A DNA stretch of 64,000 nt from Branchiostoma belcheri (GCF_001625305.1 NW_017803860.1:179469-243468); one strand, 5' to 3'. Shown: positions 1-10,731, counted from the stretch's first letter. Notes: a model not told the origin generated them from the letters alone. Translations and numbers: made by a program.

Positions 1-149
1 AATACTTGTGTACATACAATGATCTTATTAGTTACAATGTATTAGAAATGGAACTTTAAAAGGGTTACAAAGCTAATCATGAAAACACCATAATGATAAA
101 TTACTTTTACATGTATCATTTTTATTTTCTCACTATTATTCAATTCTAG
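1..149 (+). other. Intron end and splice acceptor before the left gene's LRR exon
   Basis: This AT-rich stretch closely matches the sequence upstream of the right paralogue (about 42195-42335). It ends in a pyrimidine-rich tract and TTCTAG, a good splice acceptor, ten bases before the ATG at 160. The same acceptor is present in the right copy. The LRR exon is therefore probably not the first exon, and a 5' exon should lie to the left of the window. The seen part is the acceptor; the upstream exon is inferred. Confidence 0.6.
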
Positions 150-159
150 AAATATCGAC

Positions 160-3100
160 ATGGCTAAACTGTCAAGCATTAAAAACGAGATGAAGCCAAA
201 AGAATGGGACATGACTCACATTAGGATGGGGAAAAGAACTCTCTTGACACTGGACTTGTCTCATGAATATGGTAGATCTATCGACACTCCGGCCAGTCAA
301 CTACCCGAGGAAGTTTTTGAACTAAAGGAATTGGAGGCTTTGGATTTGACAGGCAACACGAACATTGATATCTCCGATCAGCTGACCAAACTGACCAATC
401 TAAAACTGTTGTGTTTAGATAACTGTAACCTTGCCACAGTCCCCGCTGCCGTGATGAAACTTCCGCAGTTAGAAATGCTGGTCCTGAGTAACAACGAGAA
501 CATCACCCTGCCGGATGAGATGTCGGGTCTCAGCAACCTCACTGCCCTGGACTTAAAACGCTGTAACCTGGACACAATACTGCCTGTAGTGCTGAAACTG
601 TCAAACCTACAATGGCTGGATCTAAGTGCGGACTGGAAGTCAATGTTGAAAATCTCCCTACCAGATGAGTTGTCTAAACTGAACAAGTTGAAAGTGTTGA
701 GACTACGTTACCGTAACCTGGACACAGTTCCCCTGGTAATACTGAAACTCCCCCAGCTGGAGGAACTGGACCTCAGCGGGAACAGCGGGATCCACCTGCC
801 GGATGGGCTGGCCGGGCTCACCAACCTCCGGGTACTGAAACTAGCGGGAACAGGCATGGAGACAGTTCCTCTGGTAGTGGGGAGACTGACACAGTTAGAA
901 TGGCTGTCCCTGAGCGGTAACCAACTACAGACGTTACCCGCGGAAATCGGACAGCTCACTAATGTCAAACACTTGGATCTGTCCTACTGCAAGCTGCGCA
1001 CACTTCCACCTGAAGTGGGGAGACTGGCACAGTTAGAACGGCTGGACCTGAGCGAGAACCAACTACAGACGTTACCCGCAGAAATCGGCCAGCTCACTAA
1101 TGTCAAACACTTGGGTCTGTCCGACTGCGAGCTGCGCACACTCCCACCTGAAGTGGGGGGACTGTCACAGTTAGAATGGCTGAACCTGAGCAATAACCAA
1201 CTACAGACGTTACCCGCGGAAATCGGACAACTCACCAACGTCAAACGCTTGGATCTGTCCGGGTGCGAGCTGCGCACACTCCCACCTGAAGTGGGGGGAC
1301 TGACACAGTTAGAATGGCTGGACCTGAGCGGTAACCAACTACAGACGTTACCCGCGGAAATCGGACAACTCACTAACGTCAAACACTTGGGTCTGTCCGG
1401 TTGCGGTCTGCGCACACTCCCACCTGAAGTGTGGAGACTGACACAGTTAGAATGGCTGGACCTGAGCCGTAACCAACTACAGACATTACCCGCAGAAATC
1501 GGGCAGCTCGCTAACGTCAAACACTTGGGTCTGTCCGGGTGTGGTCTGCACACACTCCCACCTGAAGTGGGGAGACTGTCACAGTTAAAACGGCTGAACC
1601 TGAGCCGTAACCAACTGCAGACGTTACCCGCGGAGGTTGGGCAGCTCAGTAGCTTACGTGACCTTGACGTTGGTGGAAATCCACTAATAAAACCACCAGT
1701 TGAGGTTTGCCGTCAGGGGATCGCTGCTATCAGACAGTACTTTGAGGAACTTGGACGCTCGGAAGAAAAGGAAAGCCCTCATTTGAAAGTTGTCGTCTTG
1801 GGAGAGAAAATGGCGGGAAAAACAAGCCTGATACAAACGCTAGACAGGGGCAAGTCCACCCTGACAGAAGAAGAGGACCGCACACACTATGTAGAGATAA
1901 CTCAGTGGGCACCTGATGACAACATCAAGTTTGAAGTGTACGACTTTAGCGGCCATGACGTGTACCATCTCACTCATCAGTTCCTTCTGACTCCAGATGC
2001 CTTTCACCTGTTATTAGTGAACCTGCAGACATACAGCTGCAGTGAAGAGAGATACACAGAAGCCGTGGGGTATTGGTTGGACACACTGAATGCCCGCGTG
2101 CCGGGGGCGGTGGTTACAATAGTGGGCACCAAGAAGGACAAGTGCAGTGAGGCTGAAATAAATGGTAAAGTGAAGGACATCGAAAAAAAGTTCCAAAAGC
2201 AGATGGACACATGGAAAAGTAATACAGAGCGCCAAATCACGACACTCAACAAAAGATATAAAGAGGCCAAAAGCATTGAGGAACAAAGGGAAATAAAACA
2301 GCAGATAGAACATGCACAAAATCTCCTGGATAAACCTATGTGGCTTACAGATAAACATGTGCACTGCATCAGTTCAGCAGAACCAACATCTGGGTTGGAC
2401 TCACTAAGGAATCACTTACTGGAATCGGTCAATGATACGTCACTGTTTCCTAGGCTTAGAAAGATCCTCCCGCGGACATGGGTGGAGTTTGAACAGCAGA
2501 TGCTCGAGCTACGTGACAAGGGAACAGAAGAACTGGAAATCACTACAGGTGACGGTGATGACTCGCCAACAGACGATGATGACTCTTCGTCTGACAATAA
2601 AGACTTGTCAACTCTGAATCCTCAAAGTGACAAGAGACCAAAGTGGATGACGCGAAACGACTGTTTGCAGCTAGGGAAGTTTGCAGGTCTCACGGCGGAC
2701 AGCCTGGAGCCAGTCCTTTTTCACCTGCAGCAGGTGGGAACCATCCTCAGGTACACGGACATACCGGATCTCAAGGACTACGTCTTCCATGATCCTGCTG
2801 CCTTGATTGAAATCTTCAAAGATCTGTTCCATCACAATATCGAGGAACTTTTCAAAACACCTGGACTGAAGAATGCTGATTATACTCGCGGACAGCTCAA
2901 GGTTTTTGAACAGGATCTACGTGACCGTGGACTGATCCAGAAGAAGGTGATGACATATATGCTACCACCAAACATCGATCCTGACGTTGTTACAGCTCTG
3001 ATGCAGCATTTTGGTCTTTGCTTTGAGTTGCAAGTCAAAGACAAAACTGATCCTTCCAAACATATTTGTCAGTACCGAATACCTTGGTACCTGGAGAAAC

Positions 3101-3616
3101 AAATGCCAGAGGATTTAAAAGATGACTGGCCAGATGACGTACCAGAAGATCAGGAACAGCTGCAGCTGGTGTGCAACATCACAGGATTCTGTCCTCGAGG
3201 ACTGTTTCAGAGGTTCAGCGTTGGGATCCATCCACTTGTCAAGGACAGGGTAGACTGGAAAGATGGAGTCATGGCCTACAGGCAGGACTACCCCGTACTC
3301 TTGTGTTCCAAACCTGTAGCAGACGACACATACATCACCATGGCAACCAGAGGCAGGCTTGCCCAGGCAGATGAGATGTGGGGCGTGGTCCACCCACTGC
3401 TGGAGGTGCTGGTCCAGCTGCTGCAGGAGTGGCCAGGTGTGCTGTACGCCCTCCACGTCACCTGTGCGCACTGCATCAAGGCAGGACTGGACAACCCGTG
3501 GCAGTTCGAACTGAGGGACCGGACTGCAGAGGACGGCCGTGACGTCAGGTGTCGCAGGGTCAGGAAGAGGACTTTAACGTCAGCAGACTTTGTGTACAGA
3601 CCGGCCAGATTATCCG
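160..3616 (+). CDS. Exon: LRR, Roc GTPase and COR domains (left gene)
   Basis: A single 3457-nt exon that codes for most of the sensor and switch. Degenerate LRRs occupy residues 30-240. Twelve regular 23-residue LRRs follow, then the GTPase. The Roc domain shows G1 GEKMAGKTS (548-556), G3 DFSGH (595-599) and G4 TKKD (657-660). A charged helical insert, rich in Lys, Glu and Gln, follows at about 670-735. An acidic Asp/Ser-rich loop (about 805-835) precedes the C-terminal COR part. The exon ends in phase 1 at the donor GGTAAGT (3617). The open reading frame runs a few codons past the donor to 3639, which is intronic read-through. The start ATG at 160 is conserved in the paralogue. Confidence 0.88.
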
Positions 3617-6600
3617 GTAAGTTAACTTTATATCATTAGCAGTAGATAATCTTTCATATGGATCTTGTTCCTCCCTAATAAGTAATCATATGATATTTAA
3701 GCTTTATACCTTGTAGATACTTTAGAAATTACATCAAATACTACAAAGACTTTACCCCAATGACTGACATTTTCTGTTTTTCCATATTTGCAGCTGTCGG
3801 ACGTGGATCAGCCCCGACTCGAGTGAAACTGTCTCAACAAGAAAATGTAAGTAGCAACAGCAAATCAACATAACATCAGCCAACAGTTAAAATATGTTTT
3901 GTAGTTCATTTTTTTAATATATTTATTTAATAATAATATAGATTCTTAAAATGTGTTTCTGGTTCAATTTTAGTTAAGTTTGTAGGAGTATTTCCATTTG
4001 TTGAGTCCCTTTAAGTGTATGCTCAGGTCTAGTGGTGATGGCACTATGTATACCAGGTCCTGCGCTATGACAAATGTTTGTTTGTTTCGCATAACCGGTA
4101 AACCGCCTTTTAGGCGTAACACACCAGTTCCAGTTTTGTACAGTAAGTGCGTGGGGTGTGGCTCTCCCAAACACGGGACCTCCATTTAACGTCCTATCCG
4201 AGGGACGTCCCTAACTGAAGCTTAGGTAGTCATTTACACCTGAGTGAAGTGAGGAAAGTCGCGTGAAGTGACTTTCCCAAGATTCAAACCCGGGATCTCT
4301 TGTATCTGAGTTGAACACTCTGCCGTTACGCCACACAACCCCACTTGCTTATTACCTTCGCCAAGAAGGTTATGTTTTCAGGGGCGTTCGTGTATGTGTG
4401 TGTTTGTGTGTGTGTGTGTCTGTCTGTAAACACGATAACTTGAGAAGGCCTTGATGGATTGTCTTGATACTTGGTAGGTGGGTAGGTCTTGATGAGACCT
4501 CAAAATGATTAGATTTTTCGACCCCCTAGCGGCTTATTATGGTACTGCAGCTGAACTTCCGGTTTTGATATCTCATGATCTAGACATGCTATGGTATTGA
4601 AATTTAGATGGTAGGTAGCTCTTGTGCTGGGAAAGAAGTGACGTGAGTTTAGGCCCCCTAGCGGCTTGCTCTGGAACTGCAGGGATAAATTCTTGAAAAT
4701 ATTCAAAAGGGGATAACTCAAGAACCGGTTGACGGATCGTCGTGATTTTTGGTATGTAGGTAGCTTACGTGATGCTTAATATAATTATGTGACAATTATG
4801 CAAATATGGATGTAATTTGCATAATTTATGGGGAAATTCTATAAATCAGCTGCATTCCATGATAGGACAATTGAAGCTTGTGACATTGGTAATTGACAAC
4901 GAGAGAAACACAGGAAGATATTGATTATGTTAAAAAGAACTTAATTTGCATAATTAATGAGAAAATTTTATAATTATGTAATGATAACTGCCTGGAATTT
5001 CATACATTTCGTATTTGAAAGTTAAATTGAGGTGAACATCATTAAACATAATTTATTGAAATCAGGACCTCATTTGCATAATTTATTAGGAAATGCTAGA
5101 ATGCATTCTTTGTTAATATAAGACTTTTTGTCTTTTGGTTGAGATTATGATAAAACAATATAATTCATGAAAATTAGGTTCCTATTTCTTAAATCAGGGG
5201 GGAATAATCTAATCTAAACTTTGTCAGTCATAAAGATTAACATCATTTGGCGAAGGTATGAGATCGGGGAACTCTAGTTTATGCTATAATGGTATGGGGT
5301 CGTGGAACTTTAATTTATGCTATATTTGTTTGAAAAGGACTGCTACAAGATGACCTCCGACCCGCGCGGCGTCGCGCTGATCATCAGCAACACCAACTTT
5401 ACGGACCCGACAAGAAACAGGCCGGGAGGAGCGAAGGACCTGGACAGACTCGGGGAGATTTGTGGGAAACTCAAGCTGCAACAGGAGATCAAACAGAACC
5501 TTACAGCACAGGTGGGGCCCATCGGTATCAGAAGCTGTTGGTTTCTATGTGTTGGAAAGTAATTGTCCTAGCTATCTGTTGTCTTAACATATAAGAAATT
5601 AGAATTTCTTATATATTGTATTAGCCTCCTTTGCAGACTTGTAGGGTGCAGTGTTATTTTTTTCAGTTAGCGACGCGAGTTATGCCGCGGAGGGATGATT
5701 TCGCTGCCCAACCGTCTCTATTTTAAATTACGATTTCTTATGGTACCTGATATACTCTCCAAGCAGAGGTTTGGGTTTTGGGCTATTTTTAACGTGTTTT
5801 TAGGCTTTTTTATCGGGTTTCTTTTATGCACTTACTATATATAGAAAAATAGCCCAAAACCCAAAACTCTGCTTGGAAAGTAACCTGATACAAGTAATTG
5901 AAATCAGAGCTGTTCAAATACCATAGGCGCTATTTTTGCTAAAGACATTCTAGGTATGTTGCTCTATCAGTAATCCAAAGTGGACATTACACATTTTTAT
6001 CTGCCACTGTACCTCACCTGTCACTAAGTCAGTAGAGTTATTATGTACAATGTATTTATAGTATACATGATTGTATAACATTCCAAGCACAAACAATGAT
6101 TACAGTTTCCCATTGCTTCAGTTGACAATCATCTTGTGTTGAACCCACAGCAAATTGCAGCTGTAACAAAGGACGTCTCCAAGAGAGATCACAGCAGCTA
6201 CGACTGCTTCGTGCTGTTCCTGCTGTCCCATGGCACAGAGACAGGCGTGTTGGGCACAGACGGACAGCATGTGTCTGTGGACAGCATCATTTCTAGTTTC
6301 CAGGCCTGCAAGAGTCTCGTGGGGAAGCCGAAACTTTTCTTCATCCAGGCCTGCAGAGGAGGTGAGAATCATTTACGGAAAATCGTGGCTAAAAGACCCG
6401 AATTAAAACCATCCAATTAAGACAGAAACATCTTTGAACTTGTTTTTCACATTTACAAAATTAGGCAAATGTAATACTTGTCTGTAGGAAAGCAAATAAT
6501 GTCACTAAGCCTTTCTATATCAACTTTATTCATTATCCTCATTCATATCATCCTAGTTTTTATTGAACTTCTGAAAGTTACAGTATTGCAGAACCTTTTA

Positions 6601-9600
6601 CGATGGGAACTAAATTGCACTGTCCCTTACATGTACAGCTACTTTAACACAAACATCCCAAACCACTGAGATTGCTTAATCACGTGTAAAATGTAACAGT
6701 TTTCATTAAATGATACATTAAAAACGTTATAATTTTGATTCTTGGGGGGAAAGGTTAAGTTTTACCATTGGACAAAAAGTAAGCTTTGGAATTTCATGTT
6801 AACCTTTTTATCCTATTTATTCCCAGGTGACAGGGACACGGGACTTGCAGACACGGCCACAGATGAAGCAAGCAGCACCTCCCAAACCGAGACAGAAGCA
6901 TCCGATGGAAGTACTGAGGCCACTGTGTCACCGCCCCCTCCAACAATCACATGGGCCACACCTGTGGAGAGTCCTGATGCCGGAGAAACCTTACCTACAG
7001 CGAGCGACTGGCTGGTCATGTACGCTACAGTGCATGGTAAGTACCAAACCCGGGACACGGATAATGCTCATGATCCACGGAAATGCTACTAAAGTCCAAA
7101 GCTATTATTTCATCTCTAAGCTGAAGAATCTTCAGCTCTGTACAGCTGACATAACTGTTATTACTACTGACGTCATGACGTGTTGCCACAGTTGAACTGT
7201 AAAGTGACCAATAGCATGCGCATAAAGTGTATAAGATGGGAGGTTCGCATCAGAAAAAACGATATCAGTAACAAAGTCACAATTATTTCCTGATGATGTT
7301 TCACGTGTTCTGACAGGTCACGTGTCCTGGAGGAACTCCAATACAGGAACGTGGTTGGTCGAGGCCCTCGCTGATGTCATCACTGAACACGCCGACATGA
7401 AGGAGCTACATGACATGCTCATGATGGTGAGCCGACCCCGTGTTCTCTGCATGGCTATCATATACTTCTAGTATATAGCACAATGGTTGGACTCTATCTG
7501 TGTGAGCTCCGTGTTCTCTCGCTAATCTGTGTGAGCTAAACCCTGTGTTCTCTGGCTATCTGTGTGAGCTGACCCCGTGTTCTCTGGCTATCTGTGTGAG
7601 CTAACCTCGTGTTCTCTGGCTATCTGTGTGAGCTAACATTGTGATCCCTGGCTATCTGTGTGAGCTAACACCGTGTTCTCTGGCTATCTGTGTGAGCTAA
7701 CCCCGTGTTCTCTGGCTATCTGTGTGAGCTAACCCCGTTTTCTCTGGCTATCTGTGTGAGCTAACCCAGTGTTCCCTGGCTATCTGTGTGAGCTAACCTC
7801 GTGTTCTCTGGCTATCTGTGTGAGCTAACCCCGTGTTCTCGGGCTATCTGTGTGAGCCAACCCTGTGTTCTCTGGCTATCTGTGTGAGCTAACTCCGTGT
7901 TCTCTGGCTATCTGTGTGAGCTAACCCCGTGTTCTCTGGCTATCTGTGTGAGCTAACCCCGTGTTCTCTGGCTATCTGTGTGAGCTAACCCTGTGTTCTC
8001 TGGCTATCTGTGTGAGCTAACCCCATGTTCTCTGGCTATCTGTGTGAGCTAACCCCGTGTTCTCTGGCTATCTGTGTGAGCTAACCCCGTGTTCTCTGGC
8101 TATCTGTGTGAGCTGACCCCGTGTTCTCTGGCTATCTGTGTGAGCTAACCCCGTGTTCTCTGGCTATCTGTGTGAGCTTAACTCGTGTTCTCTGGCTATC
8201 TGTGTGAGCTAACCCTGTGTTCTCTGGCTATCTGTGTGAGCTAACCCTGTGTTCTCGTGTGGCTTCTTTCCCTTCGTGGGCCCGTCAAACCTACAAGGCG
8301 GCCAAACTCTGGCAAATATTCTCCTGTATATAGCCAGTGTAGTTAGTCTGGTAGAGACTACTGTTAACTGACTGATTTGTGAATCAGTCTGATAGTGACG
8401 CTTTTGTTTCATCAACCAGGTAAACGCCAAAGTGTCAGACTTCAAAACTCAGACCCAAGAGCAAGAGTACAAGCAGCAACCGGAAGTGACGCACACCCTA
8501 CGCAAGAGGCTCTACTTCTTCCCAAGTAGTTTCCCTGGTTGGTACCAATGTCTTTGTCACCTAGTAGTACATGGTTGATGAAATTTATGTAACAATCTCC
8601 AAATTAGTATGAATCTTAGCTCTATTATGAGTTAAGAAGAATCAAACATGTAACATTGGTAGAAAAGATGAATCTGCTGTGACGTCCCGAGGTTAGTCAG
8701 AGGGAAATTTGTTTTGGACTAAGCCGTGTGCTAAAATGTAGCAAACATGTGTATCAGCCTAATGCTATAAACTGTGCATGTTTACCTTGATGTATTTTTG
8801 GAATATTTTTTTTTTATTCAGAAACATGTATTAATCACATCAGTTTTTTCAACTTATATTAATGCCGCCACCAACACAGGGACAGTACAATACTCATTTA
8901 CACCTGAGCGAAGTGAGGAAATTTTGGAATATTGTATCTATAAGAAGCTGAAAACCCTCCAAAAAAAGTTGGGAGGTGGAAAAGATGAAGTTTCTGGGAA
9001 GTTTATGGATGGACTAAGTCTCTGTGTGACTCAAAATGTAGCAAACTAATTGTGCAGCAAAAAAACAGTTACTCAAGCAACTGGATATAATTTTGAAAAC
9101 GTCAGACGTTTCAGCTAGTATCCACTAGCTTTCGTCTCTCGTCTCTCAGTCACTGACGAAAGCTAGTGGATACTAGCTGAAACGTCTGACGTTTTCAAAA
9201 TCATATCCAGTTGCTTGAGTAACTGCTTTTTGACGTATCGTATTACCTGGATGTCTAACCTTCATCGACGTAATTGTGCAGCAGTATATCATATCAACTG
9301 TGCATGTTTTGTATTGGAATACGTGCATCTAAAGAAAAAAATAAGCTATGTTTATTATATTCCTCATAATTTCAGATGTCAGCATGTTCCTCCGTCACAT
9401 CAAGGAAAATGTGACAGCTGTTGTGGATGGACCCAATGTTGACAGATTCATTGTTAGACCAGCAATTTGCATAAACCCCTCAATGGATGGAGTCTGGCAC
9501 ATTTTGGCAATATTTACTATTTGGACTTAGAAGGGCATGAGTAAATTCTGTTATCTTGTTTCATTTCTACAGAAAGTTCCGATCAACACCAGGACCACAA

Positions 9601-10731
9601 CGTGTCTGAAAACCCTCCAGAGAAGTTGGAAAGTGGAGAAGTTGCTGGGGCGTCGGCAGGTTAGTTGGTTTTGTTTTTGGCAAAGCCGACTACTCAAGAT
9701 GTAGCAAATATGTGTATCAGCCTAATATAGTATATTATATAAATAGCACAGAAATGCACAGTCACATCTTGGTGTAAAACAAATCACAAGCCAGAACCCA
9801 AAGATAGAACTGTTACTGTAACAGCATTTTCCCACTGTCCAGCCTTATTTCAAGAATGGTTGTACCACTTGTTTTTTAGCCTCGTCCCTGCTGCATATTG
9901 GTGGCAAAACAGCTACAGTGTGCCAATAAAAGTTAAGAACAAAATGTGTTGTTATGTTCAGAAGAATGCTGTGGCACTTTCTGCCATACTTTCTGTCATC
10001 ATCATCATGACTTTCTGTATGCCCAAAAGAGAAAAAAAACATTGACTCTCCAGCAGGTGGCACTGGCCCTATTGGATCCAGCCTTAAGCTATTCACTTCA
10101 CCGAAAAAACCTTTGGACATTAATGTTCTAATTACAATTAGGCTTGGAAAGCTATAATGTGACACTACCTATAACACCTAATATATATAAATACACAGTG
10201 ATTGGTTTCACTGCATGTGTGGGAAGGGATGGTTTGTTTAGACTGAAATATAATTGACTTTACTGTAATAATTGTACTGACTGAAATATAATTGACTAAT
10301 ACTGTAATAATTGTACTGACTGAAATATAACTGCTCACCAAGAATATCAATAAAGCCCAACAGTGAGTGTAAAAATAAATAAATACCGAGTGTGAGAGAG
10401 TCAGGACATCTTAGATCTGATGATGTGTGAAACTGGCCCTAAATGTGCTGGAGCTGCATGTACCTAGTTTGTCAATGTCTTTTGTTTGTTTAGCTCACCT
10501 TATTGTTTAATTGTTTTTAAACCTGTGTACGAAATTCAGCGGTTTTGTACGCTGCCATGTACAAGAAGTGTTGCCAATAAACTATTATTGAAAAAAAAAT
10601 GCTCCAGGTGAACTAAATATGATTGTCTGGAGTAGATAATAAGACACACTCTGATAAGTACTGTAAACATTAACCCCTTTCTTTGTCCTTGTTATACAGA
10701 CTGTGCTGCACAACAACAGAGCAGCGAGTGA
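160..10731 (+). CDS. LRR-Roc-COR-caspase fusion protein (left paralogue), multi-exon
   Basis: Predicted receptor-like protein of about 1483 residues. Exons: 160-3616, 3794-3846, 5338-5511, 6151-6361, 6827-7036, 7317-7426, 8420-8537, 9573-9659 and 10700-10731 (stop TGA). Every junction has GT-AG and keeps the frame. An alternative last exon, 11145-11245, gives about 1506 residues. The N-terminus is leucine-rich repeats (1-~525). Then comes a Roc GTPase: P-loop GEKMAGKTS at 548, DFSGH at 595 and TKKD at 657. A COR region runs to about 1150, followed by a caspase domain (1171 onward) with the SHG histidine at about 1255 and the QACRG cysteine at about 1296. Known ROCO proteins use Roc-COR as a GTP-controlled dimer switch; caspases are Cys-Asp proteases of cell death. 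Unlike the right paralogue, it has no intact Death or glycosyltransferase exons. Expression is not shown, and linker exon usage is inferred. Confidence 0.8.
886..1713 (+). repeat. Tandem LRR-coding repeat, 12 units of 69 bp (left gene)
   Basis: Twelve consecutive 69-bp units each code for one 23-residue LRR; the first eleven are near-identical. Two types alternate, so the DNA-level period is 138 bp: an LxLSxNQLQTLPAEIGQ type and an LxLSxCxLRTLPPEVGR type. Differences cluster at the exposed x positions next to the conserved Asn or Cys, for example G, E, N and R before Asn. The last unit is a divergent capping repeat that ends in KPPVEVCR. High DNA identity between units points to recent unequal crossing-over or gene conversion. 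Confidence 0.88.
3794..3846 (+). CDS. Short linker exon 2 (left gene)
   Basis: A 53-nt exon between ATTTGCAG and the donor GTAAGT. It enters in phase 1 and leaves in phase 0, so it joins the COR end to the caspase start without a frameshift. It codes for a basic, Ser/Thr-containing linker. The right paralogue's counterpart (47454-47497) is nine bases shorter, also keeping the frame. Confidence 0.75.
3975..4345 (-). mobile_element. tRNA-derived SINE in intron 2 (left gene)
   Basis: Read on the minus strand, this begins GGGGTTGTGTGGCGTAACGG with a CCGGGTTTGAATC B-box-like motif, as in a tRNA-derived SINE head. It continues through the tail block containing CTCACTTCACTCAGGTG. The same element lies at the same place in the right gene (about 47545-47905), so the insertion predates the gene duplication. 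It is not a functional tRNA gene. Confidence 0.7.
4352..5277. mobile_element. 0.93-kb terminal-inverted-repeat element (MITE-like), copy 1
   Basis: The element begins TTACCTTCGCCAA and carries the inverse TTGGCGAAGGTA near its right end (5247-5258), then about 20 further bases. A near-identical copy is at 56850-57779. The right gene's intron 2 lacks it: the empty site reads CTTGCTAATTTATGC where the left gene reads CTTGCTTA, element, then TTTATGC. No transposase is encoded. It holds a GT-rich stretch and several TTTGCATAATT repeats. Confidence 0.75.
5338..5511 (+). CDS. Caspase exon a: N-terminal p20 (left gene)
   Basis: A 174-nt phase-0 exon that starts with DCYKMTSDPRGVALIISN and ends just before the donor GTGGGG. 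It matches the start of caspase domains: an RG-alIIsNtnF strand, a GGAKDLDRL helix, and an LKLQQEIKQNLTA segment. It is almost identical to 47928-48101 in the right gene. Confidence 0.85.
5748..5885. repeat. Fold-back element in a caspase intron (left gene)
   Basis: The left arm CTCTCCAAGCAGAGGTTTGG and the right arm near 5840-5880 are reverse complements, with a short AT-rich centre. The right gene carries the same fold-back at about 48500-48640, so it is older than the duplication. It codes for nothing. Confidence 0.6.
6151..6361 (+). CDS. Caspase exon b: catalytic p20 exon (left gene)
   Basis: A 211-nt exon between CCCACAG and the donor GTGAGA. It carries both catalytic signatures: LFLLSHG (histidine at about residue 1255) and FFIQACRGG (cysteine at about residue 1296). 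The surrounding SSYDCFVLF and LVGKPKLF blocks are standard p20 sequence. Nothing needed for protease activity appears to be missing. Confidence 0.9.
6827..7036 (+). CDS. Caspase exon c: acidic interdomain linker and p10 start (left gene)
   Basis: A 210-nt exon that enters and leaves in phase 1. It codes for an Asp/Glu/Ser/Thr-rich linker with several Asp residues, as expected for maturation sites between the large and small subunits. It then reads ASDWLVMYATVHG, the start of the small subunit. The right gene's version (49276-49500) is 15 bases longer. Confidence 0.83.
7317..7426 (+). CDS. Caspase exon d: p10 core (left gene)
   Basis: A 110-nt exon that codes for HVSWRNSNTGTWLVEALAD, the substrate-binding loop region (SWRN..GTW) and first helix of the small subunit. 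It ends ATGATG at the donor GTGAGC. The minisatellite in the next intron starts from this donor region. Confidence 0.85.
7440..8262. repeat. 32-bp minisatellite, about 24 units (intron of left gene)
   Basis: Tandem units of CTGTGTGAGCTAACCCCGTG plus TTCTCTGGCTAT make a 32-bp period with few substitutions. The right gene has only about five units at the matching place (49928-50102). Each unit contains TGTGAGC, close to the authentic donor GTGAGC at 7427, so the array is a string of donor-like sites. Confidence 0.9.
8420..8537 (+). CDS. Caspase exon e: p10 C-terminus (left gene)
   Basis: A 118-nt exon after ACCAG. It codes for a Gln-rich helix and then THTLRKRLYFFP, which matches the end of the caspase small subunit (stLrKklyF.P). 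It exits in phase 1 at a weaker donor, GTTGGT; the right gene uses GTTCGT at the same place. Confidence 0.8.
8870..9030 (+). pseudogene. Decayed linker exon interrupted by SINE-like sequence (left gene)
   Basis: AAAACCCTCC and GGAGGTGGAAAAGATGAAGTT (8952-9000) match the right gene's linker exon at 50900-50998. Here the acceptor and 5' half are gone and a SINE tail motif, CACCTGAGCGAAGTGAGGAA, sits instead. I infer loss of this exon. Confidence 0.55.
9061..9231. repeat. Long fold-back (hairpin) element
   Basis: Two arms of about 76 bp are reverse complements with only a few mismatches, around an 18-bp centre. The outer ends read AACAGTTACTCAAGCAACTG and its inverse; the inner ends read CACTAGCTTTCGTC and GACGAAAGCTAGTG. 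A half copy of the outer sequence is at about 14549-14575. The structure is a MITE-like fold-back with no coding content. Confidence 0.85.
9376..9530 (+). pseudogene. Degenerate Death-domain exon (left gene)
   Basis: After TTTCAG the sequence codes for DVSMFLRHIKENVTA, which matches the start of the intact Death exon of the right gene (51779). It then loses the domain consensus and hits a stop. The right gene has the same degenerate exon at 51321-51472. It could act as an alternative terminal exon but is more likely a relic. Confidence 0.55.
9573..9659 (+). CDS. Linker exon (left gene)
   Basis: An 87-nt phase-1-to-1 exon between TTCTACAG and the donor GTTAGT. It codes for a hydrophilic ESSDQHQDH and NPPEKLESG linker. 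The right gene's counterpart at 51517-51603 has the same length and bounds. Confidence 0.65.
10241..10335. repeat. 38-39 bp tandem repeat, about 2.5 units
   Basis: GACTGAAATATAATTGACT recurs at 10241, 10279 and 10318, separated by CTGTAATAATTGTACT. It lies inside an intron, with no coding content. Confidence 0.75.
10440..10600 (+). mobile_element. 3'-end fragment of the CR1-like LINE family
   Basis: CTAGTTTGTCAATGTC through AATAAACTATTATT and a short poly-A matches, in the opposite orientation, the 3' tail of the LINE at 36165-40990. It is a severely 5'-truncated insertion in an intron. Confidence 0.7.
10700..10731 (+). CDS. Candidate terminal exon A (left gene)
   Basis: After GTTATACAG, a phase-1 exon codes for ten residues (DCAAQQQSSE) and a TGA. 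It would end the protein right after the caspase and linker. No counterpart is obvious in the right gene. Competes with 11145-11245. Confidence 0.4.

Noticed and set aside
984..1553. Long minus-strand open frame of 189 codons, Ser/Cys-rich
   Set aside because: It is the antisense shadow of the LRR repeats; the same happens at 43638-44414. The plus frame has clear domains.
2004..2369. Minus-strand hydrophobic frames that look like membrane proteins
   Set aside because: Antisense of the Roc/helical region, repeated at the same place in the right gene (45003-45395), with no family match.
7440..8262. CRISPR array
   Set aside because: Repeats are direct and contiguous at 32 bp with no unique spacers; the host is an animal and the array lies in an intron.
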